Origin: Clostridia bacterium
Lineage (GTDB): Bacteria; Bacillota; Clostridia; Christensenellales; HGM11417
Length of the DNA stretch: 8,507 bases
Direction of reading: 5' to 3'
Assembly: GCA_017407365.1 (NCBI GenBank)
Contig: JAFQWR010000042.1
Coordinates: 1-8,507, forward strand
This document shows positions 7,030 to 8,507 of the stretch, in pieces (position 1 is the stretch's first letter; each line of letters starts with the position of its first letter). The notes under the pieces are model-generated. The model saw nothing but the letters and a program-made list of their open reading frames with translations. It was not told the origin of the DNA and made no database searches. The position numbers and the translations under genes are program-made.

Positions 7030-8303
7030 ATATCACCACAGAAACCACACGAGAGGGCGCACGCGTATTACTCATCAGCGTCGTTACCCCCGATTTTACC
7101 GACGCAGACCGTTCGCTGTGTGAGCTGAAGGAGCTTTGCGAAAACCTTGGAGCAGAATGCGTGGGCGAAATCACCCAGAAGCGCAATCAGCTTCATCCTG
7201 CCACCTGCGTGGGCGAGGGCAAGCTGGAGGAAATTGCACGTACCGCCGAGGCGTACGAAGCGGATACCGTCGTATTTGATTTAGAGCTTACCCCCTCACA
7301 GTTTTCCAATATCGAGGACGCGCTACCCGACGGCATCACCTTAAAGGATCGCACCATGATCATTTTGGACGTATTTGCCGACCGCGCACTTTCGGCAGAG
7401 GGCAAGCTGCAGGTAGAGCTGGCAACCCTGCAATACCTTCTTCCCCGACTGAAGGGCAGCTACGAATCTCTTTCCCGTATTGGCGGCGGCTTATACGAGC
7501 GCGGCGCAGGTGAAAGCAAGCTTGAGCTGGACCGCAGACACATCCGCCGCAGAATCGCCATCTTAAAGGAGCGTACGAACGAGCTTGCAGAGCGGAGATC
7601 CTACCTGAGAGAGCGCAGAAAAAAGCAGGAAATCCCCTCCGTTGCCATTTGCGGCTATACCAACGCGGGGAAATCCACCCTGCTCAACACACTGACTGAG
7701 TCTGACGTGCTTGCCGAAAACAAGCTGTTTGCCACACTTGACCCTACCACAAGGCTTCTGAAGCTTCCCGATAATCGGGAGGTGCTTTTATCGGATACCG
7801 TTGGCTTTATCAGAAGACTGCCGCATAATCTTGTAAACGCCTTTGCCTCTACCTTAGAGGAGGTTGCGCAAAGTGACGTGGTTCTGGTGCTTTGCGACGC
7901 CTCCGATCCCGACGTAGAGGCACAGCTTTCGGTCAGCCTTTCGCTTCTGGAGGATCTTGGCTGTAAGGGAAAGGTGCTTGTCGTATACAACAAATGCGAT
8001 ATTTGCGACGATCCCTTTTCGGCACAGGTGGGTGCCGTTCGTATTTCTGCAAAAACGGGTAAAGGGCTGGACGTATTGCTGAAAAAGCTGGAGTTTATGT
8101 TCAGCGAAAACACAACAGACGTTGATCTTCTCATCCCCTACGCCAAGGCAAGCGACTACTACCGTCTGATGCAAAACGAAAAAATCCTGTCGGAGGAAGC
8201 AACGGATATCGGGCATCAGGTACGGGCACGCATCGAAAACAAAAGCCTGCATCTGTACCGCCAATATTTTTGTATCTCCACAGAGGAAGGAGGCATTCAA
8301 TGA
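7026..8303 (+). CDS. hflX: ribosome-associated GTPase HflX
   Basis: HflX binds the large ribosomal subunit and, in studied bacteria, splits stalled 70S ribosomes during stress using GTP. The 425-residue protein has the HflX N-terminal domain (about 1-195), containing QLHPATCVGEGK and the glycine-rich linker RIGGGLYERGAGESKLE (151-167), then a charged helical stretch (about 168-202). The G domain follows: G1 GYTNAGKST at 210-218, G2 around FATLDPTT (235-242), G3 DTVGF at 257-261, G4 NKCD at 322-325, G5 SAKTG at 341-345. A short C-terminal domain (about 365-420) completes the usual architecture, with no missing motif. The start codon overlaps the recombinase stop as ATGA, and AAAGGA at 7011-7016 (spacing 9) serves as ribosome-binding site. 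Its own stop overlaps the next start in the same way, so translation of all three genes is probably coupled. Confidence 0.97.
   Translation: MNITTETTREGARVLLISVVTPDFTDADRSLCELKELCENLGAECVGEITQKRNQLHPATCVGEGKLEEIARTAEAYEADTVVFDLELTPSQFSNIEDALPDGITLKDRTMIILDVFADRALSAEGKLQVELATLQYLLPRLKGSYESLSRIGGGLYERGAGESKLELDRRHIRRRIAILKERTNELAERRSYLRERRKKQEIPSVAICGYTNAGKSTLLNTLTESDVLAENKLFATLDPTTRLLKLPDNREVLLSDTVGFIRRLPHNLVNAFASTLEEVAQSDVVLVLCDASDPDVEAQLSVSLSLLEDLGCKGKVLVVYNKCDICDDPFSAQVGAVRISAKTGKGLDVLLKKLEFMFSENTTDVDLLIPYAKASDYYRLMQNEKILSEEATDIGHQVRARIENKSLHLYRQYFCISTEEGGIQ
8287..8293 (+). promoter_or_regulatory. strong ribosome-binding site that fixes the start of the cysteine-rich gene
   Basis: AAGGAGG lies 6 bases before the ATG at 8300. 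It makes this ATG the clear start and rules out an in-frame upstream codon at 8270 that would add ten residues and lacks such a site. Confidence 0.85.
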
Positions 8304-8500
8304 AGGAATGTGTTTTATACGACAGAGCCTGCATCGATTGCGGCGAATGCGACCGTTGCGACTTAGACCCCAACAAAATCTGCGACAACTGTATGAAATG
8401 CGTGGGCGATAAAGACCCCGAGGTTCAGGTTACGCTCAGCAGGCAGATTACCGAGGGTCTGCGAAAAAGAAAAAACAGCACCTCGCAAGAGGACGAATAA
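8300..8500 (+). CDS. small cysteine-rich protein of unknown function, possible metal or Fe-S binder
   Basis: I do not recognise a named family. The product has 66 residues. Eight cysteines fall in the first 34: C4, C11, C14, C17, C20, C28, C31 and C34. The last seven follow the pattern CX2CX2CX2C-X7-CX2CX2C, as in GECDRCD and ICDNCMKC. Eight cysteines could hold two [4Fe-4S] clusters or two zinc ions. The fourth cysteine of the first run is followed by Asp rather than the Pro typical of ferredoxin, and the spacing CX2CX2CX2C differs from CX2CX2CX3CP, so it is not a standard ferredoxin. The remaining half is charged and polar, with many Lys and Arg and an acidic end; there is no membrane segment or signal peptide. 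The ATG overlaps the hflX stop (ATGA) and has a strong ribosome-binding site, so it is almost certainly expressed with hflX. A link to ribosomes or stress is only a guess from position. Confidence 0.87.
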   Translation: MKECVLYDRACIDCGECDRCDLDPNKICDNCMKCVGDKDPEVQVTLSRQITEGLRKRKNSTSQEDE

Positions 8501-8507
8501 CAACGCA

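Noticed and set aside
7655..8134. Minus-strand open frame of 159 residues opposite hflX
   Set aside because: Its serine-rich product is what reverse reading of the HflX G domain gives; all G motifs lie on the plus strand.
8270..8299. Upstream in-frame start for the cysteine-rich protein
   Set aside because: It lies in the hflX coding region without a ribosome-binding site, while AAGGAGG sits 6 bases before the ATG at 8300.

Overview
The window looks like a piece of core chromosome from an anaerobic member of the Bacillota, most likely class Clostridia. This rests on the miaB-mutS gene pair, a clostridial-style class A penicillin-binding protein, a XerC-type recombinase whose start and insertion resemble those I remember from Lachnospiraceae and relatives, and an exported protein rich in cysteine, which fits an anaerobe. 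No database was searched, so the placement is inference.

Layout: two divergent gene blocks face away from a 134-base AT-rich spacer (3520-3653). On the minus strand, miaB (2194-3519) is followed after one base by mutS, which runs off the left edge with its ORF intact for 730 codons. On the plus strand come a bifunctional class A PBP (3654-5936), a 40-base gap, a XerC-like tyrosine recombinase (5977-7029), the ribosome-associated GTPase hflX (7026-8303), and a 66-residue cysteine-rich protein (8300-8500). The last three genes overlap by ATGA junctions, which suggests translational coupling. Nearly all sequence is coding. I see no tRNA, rRNA, CRISPR array, insertion sequence or convincing terminator.

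Functions are housekeeping: tRNA A37 methylthiolation and mismatch repair on one side; cell-wall synthesis, site-specific recombination and ribosome rescue on the other. I see no sign of a defence island or mobile element. The most interesting signals are small. First, both miaB and the recombinase lack a Shine-Dalgarno sequence, and each has a sigma-A-like promoter whose -10 box ends exactly 6 bases before the ATG, with a 17-base spacer. This predicts transcripts that begin at the start codon (leaderless mRNAs), while the other genes have good ribosome-binding sites. Second, a perfect 13-base inverted repeat covers the recombinase -10 box and start codon. Third, the small protein after hflX has eight cysteines in its first 34 residues and may bind a metal or an Fe-S cluster.
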